The notes under the pieces are model-generated. The model was given only the letters and a program-made list of their open reading frames with translations, was not told the DNA's origin and did no database searches. From Arachis hypogaea (lineage: Eukaryota; Streptophyta; Magnoliopsida; Fabales; Fabaceae), in contig NC_092047.1 of NCBI RefSeq assembly GCF_003086295.3, forward strand, positions 117,902,449 through 117,966,448: 64,000 nucleotides of DNA, written 5' to 3'. This document shows, piece by piece, positions 35,907 to 48,130 of the stretch (position 1 is its first letter; each line of letters opens with the position of its first letter). A program made the translations under genes and the position numbers.

Positions 35907-36847
35907 CAAAACGATGGGATGGTGTAATGAAAGATAAACAATTGGTTAATATATTGGTGTGTGTGCTAATCACATGCTTAACTCACTAAATTTTATTTAG
36001 CTTTTTTAATTTTTATTATCTTTAAGTGATTTATATGATAGAATTTCTCTTCATTTATTCTTTCTCTTTTTGTCAACAGATTTAAAAGACTATATCAAAT
36101 ATCAATGATTCTACTGTATTATTGGAAAGGAACAGAGCAATAAATAATAATGACATTTAAATATGCATGTAGATAGTATTTTTGGTAATTAAATATTATC
36201 TTATTGTCTTAAACCTTATTTGTTACTTATTTGTCCGTTTTTCTTTTATGTAAATTATGGTAAGAGAAAGCGTTTTATTATTTACATGTAAATCATTTTA
36301 TTTTAGGAAGATTTACATAAAAGAAAAGAAAGACAAATATATAACCCGTTTTCCTTTAACTGACAGAAGTATCTCAGACTAGAACTGAGCTTGGTGGAAG
36401 CAAAGAAATGATGGAGACGAATGGGGATGTGAGTAGAAGAAGCAGAGAGAAAGAGAGAGAAGCAGAGGGAGTATGAAGACAGAGCCTTTTGGGAGAAATT
36501 AGAAGAGTGAATCCCTTCATTCTCTTCTCCCTTCACATTTTCTATATATAAACATTCATCATATGCACACCCATTTACAATGCAATGGTTATGTGGCAGC
36601 ATATGTTGATGGCTCTTGATAAGGTTTTGAACTAGTCCAATTTGTTCATAGGCACCAAGCAGTATCCCATTTACTGAGCAAAAATAAATTTATCTGCAAA
36701 ACTTTAGTTCATGTGTCTGAAATTTATTATCAAATGGTAAATTATACTTTTTCCATTAATTAATTTGGATGTCACGACTCATGCAATCAATTTTTCTTAG
36801 ATCAATAAGAATGACTCTAATACAATATGAAAATGGTGAATATTGCG
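35907..36847. promoter_or_regulatory. Displaced ancestral upstream region of CNL-B and module 3 start
   Basis: The sequence matches the region upstream of CNL-A at 17845-18950. It includes the CT-rich leader (minus strand, about 36370-36480) and the TATA element CTATATATAAA at 36542-36552. The 8.9-kb gypsy insertion now separates all of it from the CNL-B ATG. The CTTTT at 36486-36490 is the unoccupied version of the LARD target. A 99-codon frame at 36303-36602 overlaps the leader and is not called. Confidence 0.45.
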
Positions 36848-37464
36848 ACAATTGTCACACCCGACTCGGCTATGACTGACGCTTAGAAATGTCATTCCCA
36901 GCAAGTCTCAAAAGCAGATTTCACATTAAAAGAATCAAATACAATTTGCTAAATACTATCAACACATACTTAGATATTAGATTTAACTCAAATTCAACAT
37001 AAGTATAAGAAATTTTAGTTTAAGATTTACAATAAAATATAATCTAATAATTCCATATAACTTTTAAGTTGGTAGAACTATATATACAAATATTTATAAA
37101 ACAAACCATCTCAAATCATTATGGTCAGACCTTCCTGTGACATATAGAGCACCTTATAAATCTAAAGATTTATCAAGATATATACGCAATACATCATGTC
37201 TGTGAACAATAAAAACCCACCAAATCAAGAAAAAGCTAGAGTGAAACTGATGGAACAAAGTTAGGATCAAGGCTCTTATCTAAAAAAAGAAAGAACAGAG
37301 TAAGTTTTGCAACTCAGTGGTAAACAAAGCATCCATGGTCCACACCAGACAATGATACAACTATAACGCACTTGACTAAAATAAATCTATTATAGCATTA
37401 GTGAATAAAATATATTCAAACACAAACAAATCCACTATAATAATAGGGATAGAAATATATTCCA

Positions 37465-37677
37465 TGTTAGAAACAAGAGACTGAGAGAATAATATGAAAA
37501 GTGTATTATTGAGTTGTATTCTGAGGTACAATATACAAGGGGTATTTATAGGTGCTAAATGAATCATAGAAATAAAGACATAGAATCCTACAATTAATGT
37601 ACAGATATGCTATATAAATATAGACGATGCTAATTGATCTAAATTGATTTATATTGATTTATATTGATTCTCTAACA
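37465..37677 (-). repeat. 3' LTR of copia-2
   Basis: 213 bases with TGTTAGA...TCTAACA ends. A purine tract (GAGGGGGGA on the minus strand) directly adjoins it at 37678. Confidence 0.92.
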
Positions 37678-37690
37678 TCCCCCCTCAAAC

Positions 37691-40600
37691 TCAAGTGGGA
37701 GCTAAGGATACTAACTTGAGTTTGGATAACAAAGTCCGAAAGCGAGTCAGGTGATGAGCTTTCGTGAAGATATCAGCAGTCTGATCCAGTGTCCCAACAG
37801 CAATGAGACGAACAGCATCAATAAGGATACGTTGCTGAACAAAGTGACAATCAATCTCAATGTGTTTGGTGCGTTCATGAAACACATCATTATGGGCAAT
37901 CTGAATAGCACTGCGATTTTCACAAAAAACATCAGTAGGGGACGACTGAGGAGCACCAAGATCTTCGAGAAGCCAACGAACCGAGATAACCTCAGCAGTG
38001 GTGTTAGCGAGGGCACGGTACTCAGCTTCTGTGCTTGAGCGAGCAGTGAACGTTTGCTTCTTAGCACGCCAAGAGATGAGAGCGTCGCCAAGAAACAAAC
38101 AGTAACCAGTAGTAGAACGACGATCAGTGGGATCACCAGCCCAATCAGCATCAGAGTATGCCTGAAGGGTCAAAGGGGAATGGGCAGAAAAATATAGGCC
38201 ATGAAATAGAGTGCCTTTGACATACCGAAGAATGCGAAGAACTGCCGCATAGTGAGTAGTACGAGGAGCTGACAAGAACTGGCTGAGGACATGAACTGGA
38301 TAGGCAATGTCTGGTCGGGTGACAGTCAAGTAGACAAGACCTCCAACTAACTGGCGATAAAGTGTCGGATTATCCAAAACAATGCCATCCATAGGGGTAA
38401 ATCAAACATTAGGCTCAAGAGGAGTAGACTCAGTGCGACTATCTGTAATTCCAGCGCGAGCAAGAAGATCTGAAGCATACTTAGCCTGAGAGAGATAAAT
38501 GCCATCATCTGTGGAGATGACCTCGAGACCAAGAAAATAGCTGAGAGAACCAAGATCCTTCATCTCAAAGGTACGGTGAAGTGAGGCCTTGAGATCAGAG
38601 ATACCATCAACATCATCTCCAGTAATGATCATGTCATCAACATACAAAAGTAGAAGAACAACTCCACGTTCGCTTTTACGAATGAAAAGCGCATTGTCAT
38701 GAGGACTAGAAATAAAACCAAGACTGCATATGGTAGTGCTGAACTTGTCAAACCATTCACGAGGAGCTTGCTTGAGTCCATAAAGTGCCTTGCGAAGGAG
38801 ACAAACCTTACTGGAAGGACAAGGATATCCTGGAGGTGGTTTCATATAGACTTTCTTTTTCAAATCCCCATTAAGAAATGCATTCTTCACATCCATCTGA
38901 CTGAGAGTCCATCTCTTAACCACAGCAATGGCAAGGAGAGCTCTAACAGACGTAAGGCGAGCAACAGGAGCAAAAGTCTCTTCATAATCAATACCATACT
39001 CTTGCGTACAACCTTGAGCAACCAAGCGTGCCTTATAACGGTCAATAGAGCCATCAGAGCGAGTCTTGATCTTGTATACCCATCTACTGCCCACAACTTC
39101 CTGATCAGAAGGAGGATCAACCAAATCCCAAGTGTGTGCTTTTTCAAGTGCCTGTATTTCTTCCTGCATTGCTTGTTGCCAATTTGGATTTGTGGAGGCT
39201 TCTCTGAATGAATTAGGTTCATGTTGATGAAGAATAGTAGAAAAGCAATGATAATCAAGAAGATGAGGAGGTGGATTCCTTACCCTAGAAGAACGAGTGG
39301 GAGGAGGAGGCATGACGCTAGGAGCGGGATCGCCGTCCGGACTGGAATCATCGGGAGATGGAGAAGGCGGAGGATCAGGAGCCTCGAGGGGTGGACTTGG
39401 GGTAGACCCTGTAGTATCATCACTAGGAAAGAGATCAACATTTGGGTTAGTAAAAAACGGTGACGGAGTAGAAGGAATGGACTCAAAAGAGGAAAAACTA
39501 GAGAACATGTGATGCTCCCAGAAGACAACATGACGAGATATACGAATACGGCGAGAGATAGGATCCCAACAACGATAACCCTTATGTTCAGAGGCATAAC
39601 CAAGAAAACAACACATGCGGGCCCGAGGTTCAAGCTTATTATGTTCATGAGGCTGAAGAAGGACAAAACAGACACAACAAAAAACACGGAGAGAACTGTA
39701 ATCGGGAGAAGTACGATAAAGACGCTCAAAGGGAGTAGTGTTACCAAGAACAGAAGAAGGGAGTCTATTGATAGCATGAACAGCAGTGAGGACAGCTTCA
39801 CCCCAAGCATGCTCAGGACAGGAAGAGGAAATAAGCATCGCACGGACAGAGTCAAGAATATGACGGTGTTTACGCTCAGCTCTGCCATTTTGTTGAGAGG
39901 TACCAGGACAAGAAAACTCGGACAAAGTACCCTGTTCAGTGAGAAAATTTAAAAGTTTGGAGTCACGATATTCCATAGCATTATCACGTCTGAAAATTTT
40001 AATGACCTTTGAAAACTGAGTTCGAACCATAGTGGCAAAGTTAATATAAATCTGAGGCAACTTGCAACGATTAGTCATCAAATAGACCCAAGTGAAACGG
40101 GAATAATCATCAATAAAGAGGATAAAATATTGAGCCCCTCCCATAGAAGCGGTGGGAGCGGGTCCCCAAACATCAGAATGAATAAGATCAAAAGGAGAGC
40201 ATGCAATAGAGGAATTATTATTAAATGATAAGGCAGGTTGTTTTGCAGTGCGACAAGAAATGCAATCTAAAGACTCATTTTGAACTTGACCTAAAACACC
40301 CGTAGATATAAGAGGACGTAATTTGCCTAAGGAGCTATGGGCAAGACGACGGTTCCACAAGTGAAGAGTAGATGAAGAGGAAGCAGCACAGAGATTTGTA
40401 GAGGGAACATGAAGGTTCTCGAGCTCAAATAAGCGTCCAACCTTACATCCAGTCCCGATGATCTTTCCTGTCCGACGATCCTGCACACGACATCCAGAAT
40501 TTGAAAAAATGACATCAAAACCAAGTTCAACAAGCTGACCGGCAGAGATAAGATTAAAATTCAATTTTGGAATAAATAAACATCAGAGAGATGAATATTG

Positions 40601-41939
40601 GACTGTGAAATAACCCCGTGATGTGTTGCATGCAAGAGGGAACCATTAGCAGTGTTAACAGAAGGTGCATTTGTAGTGGGAGACAACGACGAAAAAAGAT
40701 GACGCAAAGGAGACATATGATTGAAACAACCAGAATCAAATACCATTTTGAATTACCTGGAGGGGTGGAAAGAGTAGCGGGGGTATTACCAGAAAAAGAG
40801 AGAAGTTGCCGAAGAAGGGTTTCAACATCTGATGGAGAGATAGAAGGTGTGTTGAGAGATGTGGAAGAGGTGGACTCAGTAGCAGCAGCAGTAGTAGAGG
40901 CAGGCACATGCGAAGAGTTGTTGGGACGAGGTTGATACTTGTTCTGATCTGAGCGTGGTGGTCGAGTAGGACAGGTAGCAATCAAGTGACCCGAGAGCTT
41001 ACAATAATGGCAGAACAGTTTCGGGCAGTTGGAGCCAATGTGGCCTTTTTGTTTGCACTTACGACATTCAATAGAAGGACAGTCGGAGAAGGAATGCCCA
41101 TGCCGATTACAATTGCGACAGATTTTTCCCTTTCTGTCGGTGGCAGCAAAGACAGTTTCACTTTTAGAACGAAGCAATCCCAAGCGCGTTTCTTCAGACT
41201 TAAGACGAGGAAGAGCATCTTCAAGACTAGGCAAGGGATTCTGATGAAGAAGAGAAGCCCTGACCGGCTCATAGTCATCAGTAAGTGCCATCAGAAATTG
41301 GATGAGACGTGTCCGGTTCGGATAATCCTCATATGCCTTAGCATAAGTGGGATCTTTAAGAACAGGCTCACAGGAGGTCAACTGATCCCAAATAATCTCC
41401 ATCTGAGCAAGAAAATCAAAAACTGTTTGGCCGCGTTCTTGCTTAAGACTATGAAGTTCCTTAAGCAGTTGGTACTGATGAGAGAGATCAGAGATAGTAT
41501 AACGTTTCGCCAAATGATCCCATACCTCTTTAGCAGTTTCAAAACGCCCAAACTGTAAATGAATGCCAGGAGTAGAAGTGTTGCAGAACCAGGTGATAAT
41601 CTGATGATTTTTACTATCCCAATCTTTCAATTTCTCTGCATAGTCCTTCTCCTTCTCAGCATCCTCCTTGGATTTGGAGGCAGCATCTTTGGATACAGTT
41701 GGCTTAACAGGACAAGCAATATCACCAGTCACATATCGCCATAATTTCCTCCCTTTAAGAAATCCTCGCATGGCTTCAACCCAATGTGCATAGTTGGAGC
41801 CATTAAGAATAACAGGGATAGGCTGAAAGACATCCGATTTTTCTATAGTAATAGAAGAAATAGCAAAAGGAAGAAGAAAACTGCAAATTCGGGGTAGAAA
41901 ACGAGAAAACAGAGCGCGGAATCGGAAAGAGCTCACCAA
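37691..41939 (-). pseudogene. Ty1/copia gag-pol polyprotein with two frameshifts and one stop
   Basis: Gag occupies 41939 to about 40745, with three zinc knuckles in a row (CRNCNRHGHSFSDC, CRKCKQKGHIGSNC, CHYCKLSGHLIATC). The protease region (DSGCFNHMS) lies in a second frame at about 40745-40561. Integrase, RT (YVDD) and part of RNase H lie in a third frame at 40564-38402. The RNase H end (SDADWAGD) follows at 38392-37691 after an in-frame TGA at 38402-38404. Both frame changes fit one-base deletions. The integrase RSDNG motif has become RRDNA. It cannot make a complete polyprotein, though parts stay open for 461, 720 and 233 codons. Confidence 0.92.
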
Positions 41940-42632
41940 AAAACCTTAGGGAGGGTCCACTTGGCAGCCACGTCAGCGCCACGTCAGCGGTGAAGTCAGT
42001 GCCACGTCAGCGAGTGACGACACGTGGCAGCACCTGATACGCGGAAGGAGGCACGCTGGCGACAGGTGGCACGCGGGTCGAAGGGCAGGTCGGGTCGGGT
42101 CGTCGCGGGTCAGGGTTGTCCAACCAGCTTGCGTGTGACACGTGGACGCTCCAGGAACGTCCGATCTGCACGAAGATCCAACGGCTGCTGAAGCCTCTGG
42201 ATGAGAAAAGAATGGTGGTGGACAGCAACGTTCTGGAGGCGCGTGAGGGCGCGTGCGGCGGTCTCTGGAGGCGATCTTGGCGGCGTTTGAAAGCTGACGG
42301 AGAGAAGAACACGATGATGCCGGAGGTGATGAACCAAAGCGTCGGAAACAGCTCGAAAATTGCGAGCAAAGAGGCACGGGTGGAGGCTGGAAAGAAGATC
42401 AACCTGGTTGTGGCAGCGTCTTTCGGCGGCGCGTGGAGGCGCGTCCGGAGGCGGATGGCGACGGTTCTTTTTGCGTTGGAATCACGGCGACAAGACGAAC
42501 AAGATGGTTATGGGGGTGACGAACCAAAGCGTCAAAAAGGGAACGAAAAAGGAGGCCAAAGAACACTGCCGACAAGGAAAAACAAAGGGGCTATGAACTA
42601 ATATTCATCGGAAAAAAAAAAAAAAAACCTAA
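41940..42632 (-). other. GC-rich leader of copia-2 with repeated ACGT boxes
   Basis: Lies between gag and the primer site. It contains GCCACGTCAGCG three times (41967-41978, 41978-41989, 42001-42012), which is TGACGTGGC on the transcribed strand, and G-box CACGTG at 42021-42026 and 42139-42144. These are core sites for plant bZIP factors. Long frames on all strands here reflect GC richness and are not called. An A-run lies at about 42612-42627. Confidence 0.6.
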
Positions 42633-42645
42633 GCTCTTGATACCA
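42633..42645 (-). other. Primer binding site of copia-2
   Basis: TGGTATCAAGAGC on the minus strand, directly beside the 5' LTR. It is the initiator-Met tRNA complement with one extra A, a common copia variant. Confidence 0.85.
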
Positions 42646-42858
42646 TGTTAGAAACAAGAGACTGAGAGAATAATATGAAAAGTGTATTATTGAGTTGTAT
42701 TCTGAGGTACAATATACAAGGGGTATTTATAGGTGCTAAATGAATCATAGAAATAAAGACACAGAATCCTACAATTAATGTACAGATATACTATATAAAT
42801 ATAGACGATGCTAATTGATCTAAATTGATTTATATTGATTTATATTGATTCTCTAACA
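42646..42858 (-). repeat. 5' LTR of copia-2
   Basis: 213 bases, two differences from 37465-37677. Confidence 0.92.
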
Positions 42859-43566
42859 TTCCAGATCATAGATGATTAACTTTAGATATCAAACATTCAA
42901 GCTTTCAATATTCTTTTATGTAAAAATAAGCAGAAGATTATCTAATTCAAAAAAATTCTTAGAACAACAGACAGAAATCACACTTAGGAAGCTTTTTCTT
43001 ATCATTTTATCTCATATGGTCCCGAAAATATAATTATATTCAATCAAGGTGCACCAAATCCTTACTGTTGCCGCTAGCTGCGATTTCTATCACAAAACCT
43101 TCTAAAATCTCTCTTATACATACAAAATATAATTAGGCTAAGGGCGGTCAACAATTTAAAATTGCGGTATCAACCAAGTATTTGTATATATATATATACA
43201 ATCTTGTCCAAATTCAATCTAAAACTTCATCCAAAATACAATTACAGCAGAAAGTATTTACTTGTAACTAAATATTTCATTGTCAAATTCGATTAATTTC
43301 AAAGCAAAATATTATGTTTTATGTGGGAAGTTTATTCTATAAAAATAACTATTGTAATATTGTTCTAATAATTAATTATTTAAATAATTAGTTTTCAAAT
43401 TAACTTTTATAATCACAAGAACTATACGATATTAAAATTTAACTACATATATAGAGTTTACTCACAATTTGGTTCCAAAAAATCGAAGAGGTCGAACCCG
43501 GAGTGCCAAATTATTAAAAGTTGAAATTCCGTGATTGTTGTGGGGATTTTATGGCGAGAACATTAA

Positions 43567-43976
43567 TGCTATGTTTGTTTGAGTGGAAAATGGAAGGAAA
43601 GAAAAGGGAGGAAAGAAAATAGGAAGGAAAATGATTATTTTTCATTGTTTGGTTGGAGAAGAAAATTGAGGGAAAAGAAAATGGATGGAAAAAAAAGTGG
43701 TGGGGCCCACCAATTTTTTTTCTCTCCAACATTGGAAAGAAAATGGAGAGAAAACTAATGTTTCTCTCTCTACTTCCAATACTACCCCTTCACTTTTTTC
43801 AATATATATTATAATATAGGGATAAGATTGTCTTTTTATAACATTTCTTTCCTTCTTATTTTCCTTCCAACCAAACACATCTAAAAAAAATAAAAATCCA
43901 CTCAATTTCTTTCCTTTCTTTTCTTTCCTTTCTATTTCTTTCCTCTCTATTTCTTTCCTTTCAACCAAACATAGCC
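43567..43976. mobile_element. MITE, Tourist/PIF-Harbinger-like
   Basis: About 410 bases with imperfect inverted ends (TGCTATGTTTGTTTG at the left, GGCTATGTTTGGTTG when the right end is reversed) and a TAA repeat on both sides (43564-43566, 43977-43979). The interior is purine-rich on one half and pyrimidine-rich on the other (GGAAAGAAA against TTTCTTTCC), so the whole can fold into a hairpin. The three-base TAA target repeat suggests PIF/Harbinger. It is inserted in the solo LTR. Confidence 0.65.
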
Positions 43977-44607
43977 TAAACAAAGAAAACAATGATCATC
44001 ATAGAAGGCGACGATAGCACCACGGTAGTGTTGGACCTTAATGGCTCCACCAGCGGTGTGCAGTTTGGCGGCGAGCTCCAGTTCCGGGAAACAAGGGAGA
44101 CCAAAGCGTGACAGTGACGGAGCAAAGCAGGAGCAGCCCCACCAGCAGCTCCGACGAGCCTCCTCCCTTCAACCCAACGGCAACACAGCTCTAGTTGGCA
44201 CCAGCGGCAGCCTCCTTCCACGGCAATGGCAGCAGAGGCGTCAACAGTGGTGGCCGTTGCTTCCTCCTCCTCGAGCTCCAGTGAGACTAGACATCGAGCT
44301 CACCCCCTCTCTCCCTTCGTAGCTTTCTCTCTCTCTCTCTATGCTGACGGCAACGGCAACACTCAACCCGCCGGTGTCATCCCCACTTCATCCTCTCTTT
44401 TTTTTTTCATTTTTCTTTCTTTCTCTCCTCCGTTCTCCGTCTCATTCTCTTCTCTTTTCTTTCTTTTCCGAGTGTGTGGCGGGAGAGAGAGAGGGGTTTG
44501 TGCGCGTGTGGATAGAATCAAGAGAAGGGAGAAAAATATCATGGAGTAGGTCCCACCATTTAATTTACTTATTTATTATTTATTGTTATTATGATTTTTT
44601 TTAGTTA

Positions 44608-45021
44608 GGGTAAAGTACTAAATTAGCCCCTACGTTTGGACGTAATTCTGTTTTGGTCCTTAAGGTACAAGTTCCAGAGGTACAAAATCAACCGTGGATG
44701 CTTCAATACATTTATTTATCATTTTTCTTATAATTAAAATGAAATATTTTCTATAAAACTAAAAAAAATGTTAAATACATGTATTGATGCATCCACAGTT
44801 GATTTTGTACCTCTAGAGCTTATACCTATTCTCCAAATTATCGATCTTGTTCTTATACGGCTGTCATGTAGAATATTTCTTTAATTATTTATCTTTAACC
44901 TCACGCTGGGACTAAGTTGAAGCTAAATGAAACTTTTTTGGATTCAAATAGGACACTTTAAACCTTAAGGACCAAAACAGAATTACGTCCAAACGTAGGG
45001 GACTAATTTAGTACTTTACCC
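44608..45021. mobile_element. MITE, Mutator-like, with 60-base inverted ends
   Basis: 414 bases. The ends GGGTAAAGTACTAAATTAG... match in inverted orientation for about 60 bases with a one-base indel, and a second inner inverted pair (AGAGGTACAAAATCAAC near 44675 and 44800) follows. The nine-base target repeat TTTTAGTTA (44599-44607 and 45022-45030) is exact; nine bases is the Mutator signature. No coding capacity. It lies 14 bases from the right end of the solo LTR. Confidence 0.85.
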
Positions 45022-45040
45022 TTTTAGTTATTACAGCAAT

Positions 45041-45245
45041 GAAGGTGCATTTCCTGTTCCTGGTATTCTTGTAGAGCTTCCTTGCAAGCTGGAGCTGCTG
45101 GACCAAAACAGCCATGTCCAAGAACACTTAATGAATCTTATTGAGACTCCTCTCTATATTAATCACTGTGTTATGCCTCTCTTGAATCTCTTGGATTGTG
45201 TCCATGATTGTTGTTCTCTCCCTTGTTTCTCAATTTCTTTCTGCA
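45041..45245 (-). pseudogene. Qa-SNARE syntaxin gene scrap, module 3
   Basis: Same relic as in the other modules: TTGCAG acceptor, SNARE start, [12 protein letters not shown], then [17 protein letters not shown]. In this copy the pre-anchor stretch is closest to that of SYP132-type syntaxins. The solo LTR inserted in the anchor region cuts off the end. Confidence 0.6.
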
Positions 45246-45316
45246 ACAAAGTTTAACCTTCCCACCACATATAAGTTATCATATTGTTTCTATTCCAACA
45301 TCATAATAACCGAATA

Positions 45317-46399
45317 ATGAAACAATTTTCATTCGAGCTTCTGAATAATGATTACATAGACCAACTTGCTTCTTCCACTAATAAGCAACAACAATTCTTG
45401 GACAAACAATTTACCATCTTTCCAGGTACTTGTTATTTTTTATTTATAATATTATTGTTCTTTACAATCTTTGTATATCAATTTAGTAATTTATATGAAT
45501 TGTTAAAGTTAATAAGATATAGTTGTGATTACTAGTTGACGATTTCATATATACAAGTGCTAGTTATGCTTCATCTTTTTGTCACAAAAAATTTGGGAGA
45601 TAGATATAATAATCATGCTAGATTGCGTTATGATAAATTAAATAAACATGTAAATATGTGTTATACAATTCACTTGTTTTGGGGAATTAGTGCAGAGGTG
45701 GTTGTCTTCCATTTATTAATCCTTAGGAGGAAGCCATATCAGTGAAAGAGACCGAGAATGAAGAAAAGTGTACTTAAATCTTAATTAGGATTTAGGATCA
45801 TTTAAAATTGGGATTATTATGCATTATTATGCCACAAGTGATAGATTATAAAGTAGAAACAATTTTTCCTTGTGATTCTAAAGTTATATATACTCAGTCA
45901 TCGGTGAAATTCTTGATTGAATGAAATTATATTATCAGATAAACATGTCCTGTCATATATTGTAAATTATAAGTTGTTTGTGTTGCAGCCATATATGCAT
46001 GAATCGCGCCATTTCCAAGCGATACAACGGCTAAGAGGATGTGGTGGCCGGTTGAACACAAGAAACTCTGCTATCAACAATGGAAATGGCAAGGGTGGAA
46101 GTGAAGCAAACAAAAAAGGACTTGGCCATCAACTACATTCTAGTGGTTCTCAGAATTCTGAAGTCCTACAATCCTCGGCCGGAACCTTGAATTCGTTGAA
46201 GGAAATACGTGGAAGCAGTCCAAACATTTCATTAGAGGTGACAAGCATGTACTCATCCAGAGGAATTGATGAATTTGCCATCAATCATATTGGAACTCCT
46301 AGCACTCCTTTGCAGATAGGATGGACACTGGACATGGACATCGCATGATCATGCCCCCGAAATGGGTTGGCAGGAAACTGCTGCAACCTTAATGTTTGA
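45317..46399 (+). pseudogene. NF-YA transcription factor remnant, copy 3 (exons 1 and 5 only)
   Basis: Exon 1 at 45317-45425 is intact. Exon 5 begins at 45989 with PYMHESRH and keeps the second DNA-binding half in altered form (FQAIQRLRGCGGRLNTR; the family norm has HA and GGRF). A deletion near 45968 removed exons 2 to 4, including the NF-YB/YC-binding helix. A small indel run near 46300 shifts the C-terminus out of frame (stop at 46348). It preserves the part that copy 2 has lost. Confidence 0.75.
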
Positions 46400-48130
46400 T
46401 CTAGCAAGGATATTAAGCGAGTTTTGGTGTAGCATTGCACCAAAATCCTTGTATCCTTGTCAGGCCAGATGGAAAATGCTATTTTCCTTTCTGGTGCTCA
46501 GGCAACTCATCCTTGGCTCAATTATATTCTCTATCAATTTTAAAAATATTTGTTACTTTGAAAATTTTGCATATTAACAATTCAGTGTATCTGAATACAA
46601 TTTGCATCAAGATACAATGAGTTATTAATATATCAAACTTCTAAAGTTACAGATTTTTTGAAGTAGATGGAGTATATAGTTATAATATTAAAATATAAAT
46701 AGTAATGCAATTGTCTTTTTGCAGAGGCTTGATATTCTGAAGCAGAAAGACTAATGAATTATGTTGTGTGTATATTGTGTTTAAATAACAGCATGAATTT
46801 GTAGATTTTTATGTGTGCGCTTTTTATTATCATGTCTAGTTTTGGTGTTCTATTTATGAATTTTTGACTTTGTCAAGTAATGTATAATGTCTTCTTTGTT
46901 AGAAATAAAAATAAGATATTTGACAAATGCATATTACAACAACTGGTTTCTTCTCCGTTGCTACTTTAGTTATACTTTCTGCATAATTAACAAAAACACT
47001 TTAAAGTGAATTACAGTATTACACAGAAATTTCTAATTAATTAATCTTACTATAATAGCATACATATCTTGTATATAATTAACAGAAACACTAAGAATTG
47101 AAATGGATTGAATATTTGCAATAAAAATCTTGTATTTCTACACAAAAAACTAAGGTAATGTTTTGCTTTTTAATTTTTTTTATACTGATATGTTTATAAT
47201 AAGTTGTTAATTGTTTATTGTTGTTTAGTTAGAGTGACATCGTTTGATAATTTCAAACTGACATTGTCAAAGCAAAGACTTTTAGTTTCATGAAATACTA
47301 ACAAAAGAATATGGGAAAAAACAATGTTACTAATTAGAGGCAATTCTTGGTCACGAATACACAATAAAGCAGAGAAAAAGGGGGCAAAAATCACAGATCA
47401 CAAAGGCTCAATGGTGCAGCACAATTAATCACACTCCTCCAATACATAAACGCCAAGGTAAGTCACCAATATAACTGACATGATACATCTAAAGAAAATT
47501 TCAAAAATCCCAAAAAGTAAATACATGTCTGCAAAAGAATGTGCTAACATGAATCTTCCAAAACGGAGCATAACCATGAGGTTTGTAGAAAGTAGAAACG
47601 AAACCAAAAGTCTCAATCTTCAAAAGGGTAGGTTCCAAAAGAAAATAAAGAAGCTAAGGAATTAAATTTTCCAATGCAATGGTCACGTTGCTCAATTGTG
47701 TCCATGATTATGGATCTCCCTTGTTGCTCGATTGCTTTCTGCATGAAAGTTTTAGTCTCACGTGTTACCACCACATATAAGTTATCATATTTTTTGAGTA
47801 ATCAATGTTATTGGAACATTGTAAAGTATATAAAAATGTTACTATTACTGTCTTATTTCTCAGCAATCAGCCCTGTGTATTGCATTGATTGAAATTGTTC
47901 ATGGAAGAAGTTGTGTTGTTGGGTGGATGGATAATCTGTATGAGAAGGTACAAGTGTTAAGTAAGGAATGGTATAGCACATGTATAAGAATGATTAAAAA
48001 TGAAGAATAAGAATATTGTAGAGAGAATGAAGAATGAAAAGTCGTGAGTCACTTTATATGCAGAGTATAACTCATGATGAAAAACTTAAATAAGAATAAT
48101 GTTGTGTGTGTATGTGTTGAAGTTGTTGGA
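46400..48130. other. Module 3 interval with second syntaxin scrap and CNL-C 3' flank
   Basis: Homologous to 12510-14100. It contains the possible NF-YA 3' UTR exon near 46722 and, on the minus strand at 47667-47760, MQKAIEQQGRSIIMDTIEQRD, the best-preserved second syntaxin scrap. Short frames at 47425-47892 have no recognisable product. Confidence 0.4.

Larger units (their letters stand above)
37465..42858 (-). mobile_element. Ty1/copia LTR retrotransposon with broken polyprotein (copia-2)
   Basis: 5394 bases nested in the solo LTR. LTRs of 213 bases at both ends, primer site, purine tract, and perfect target repeat TTCCA (37460-37464 and 42859-42863). The LTRs differ at two positions (T37581/C42762 and G37609/A42790, both transitions), so it is older than copia-1. 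The leader between the 5' LTR and gag is about 0.7 kb long and GC-rich. Confidence 0.93.
36853..45035 (-). mobile_element. Solo LTR (gypsy-related) interrupted by three later insertions
   Basis: Begins TGTCACACCCG on the plus strand and ends ATTACA at 45035, with ACAAT (36848-36852) and GCAAT (45036-45040) as a mutated target repeat. Removing the copia-2 element, two MITEs and their target repeats leaves about 1948 bases, the size of the other gypsy-type LTRs here. It shares their start, the GC-rich block (about 44030-44300) followed by CT runs, and the TG...CA ends. No interior region or second LTR exists, so LTR-LTR recombination is inferred. The unoccupied site is visible in modules 2 and 4 (GATGGCAATGAAGG). 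Confidence 0.8.

Noticed and set aside
42007..42601. Frames of 75-161 codons on all strands near the copia-2 5' end
   Set aside because: GC-rich leader DNA lacks stop codons by composition; no domain is visible and the frames overlap one another.
43182..43199. Short TA repeat as a regulatory signal
   Set aside because: A simple microsatellite inside the solo LTR with no supporting context.
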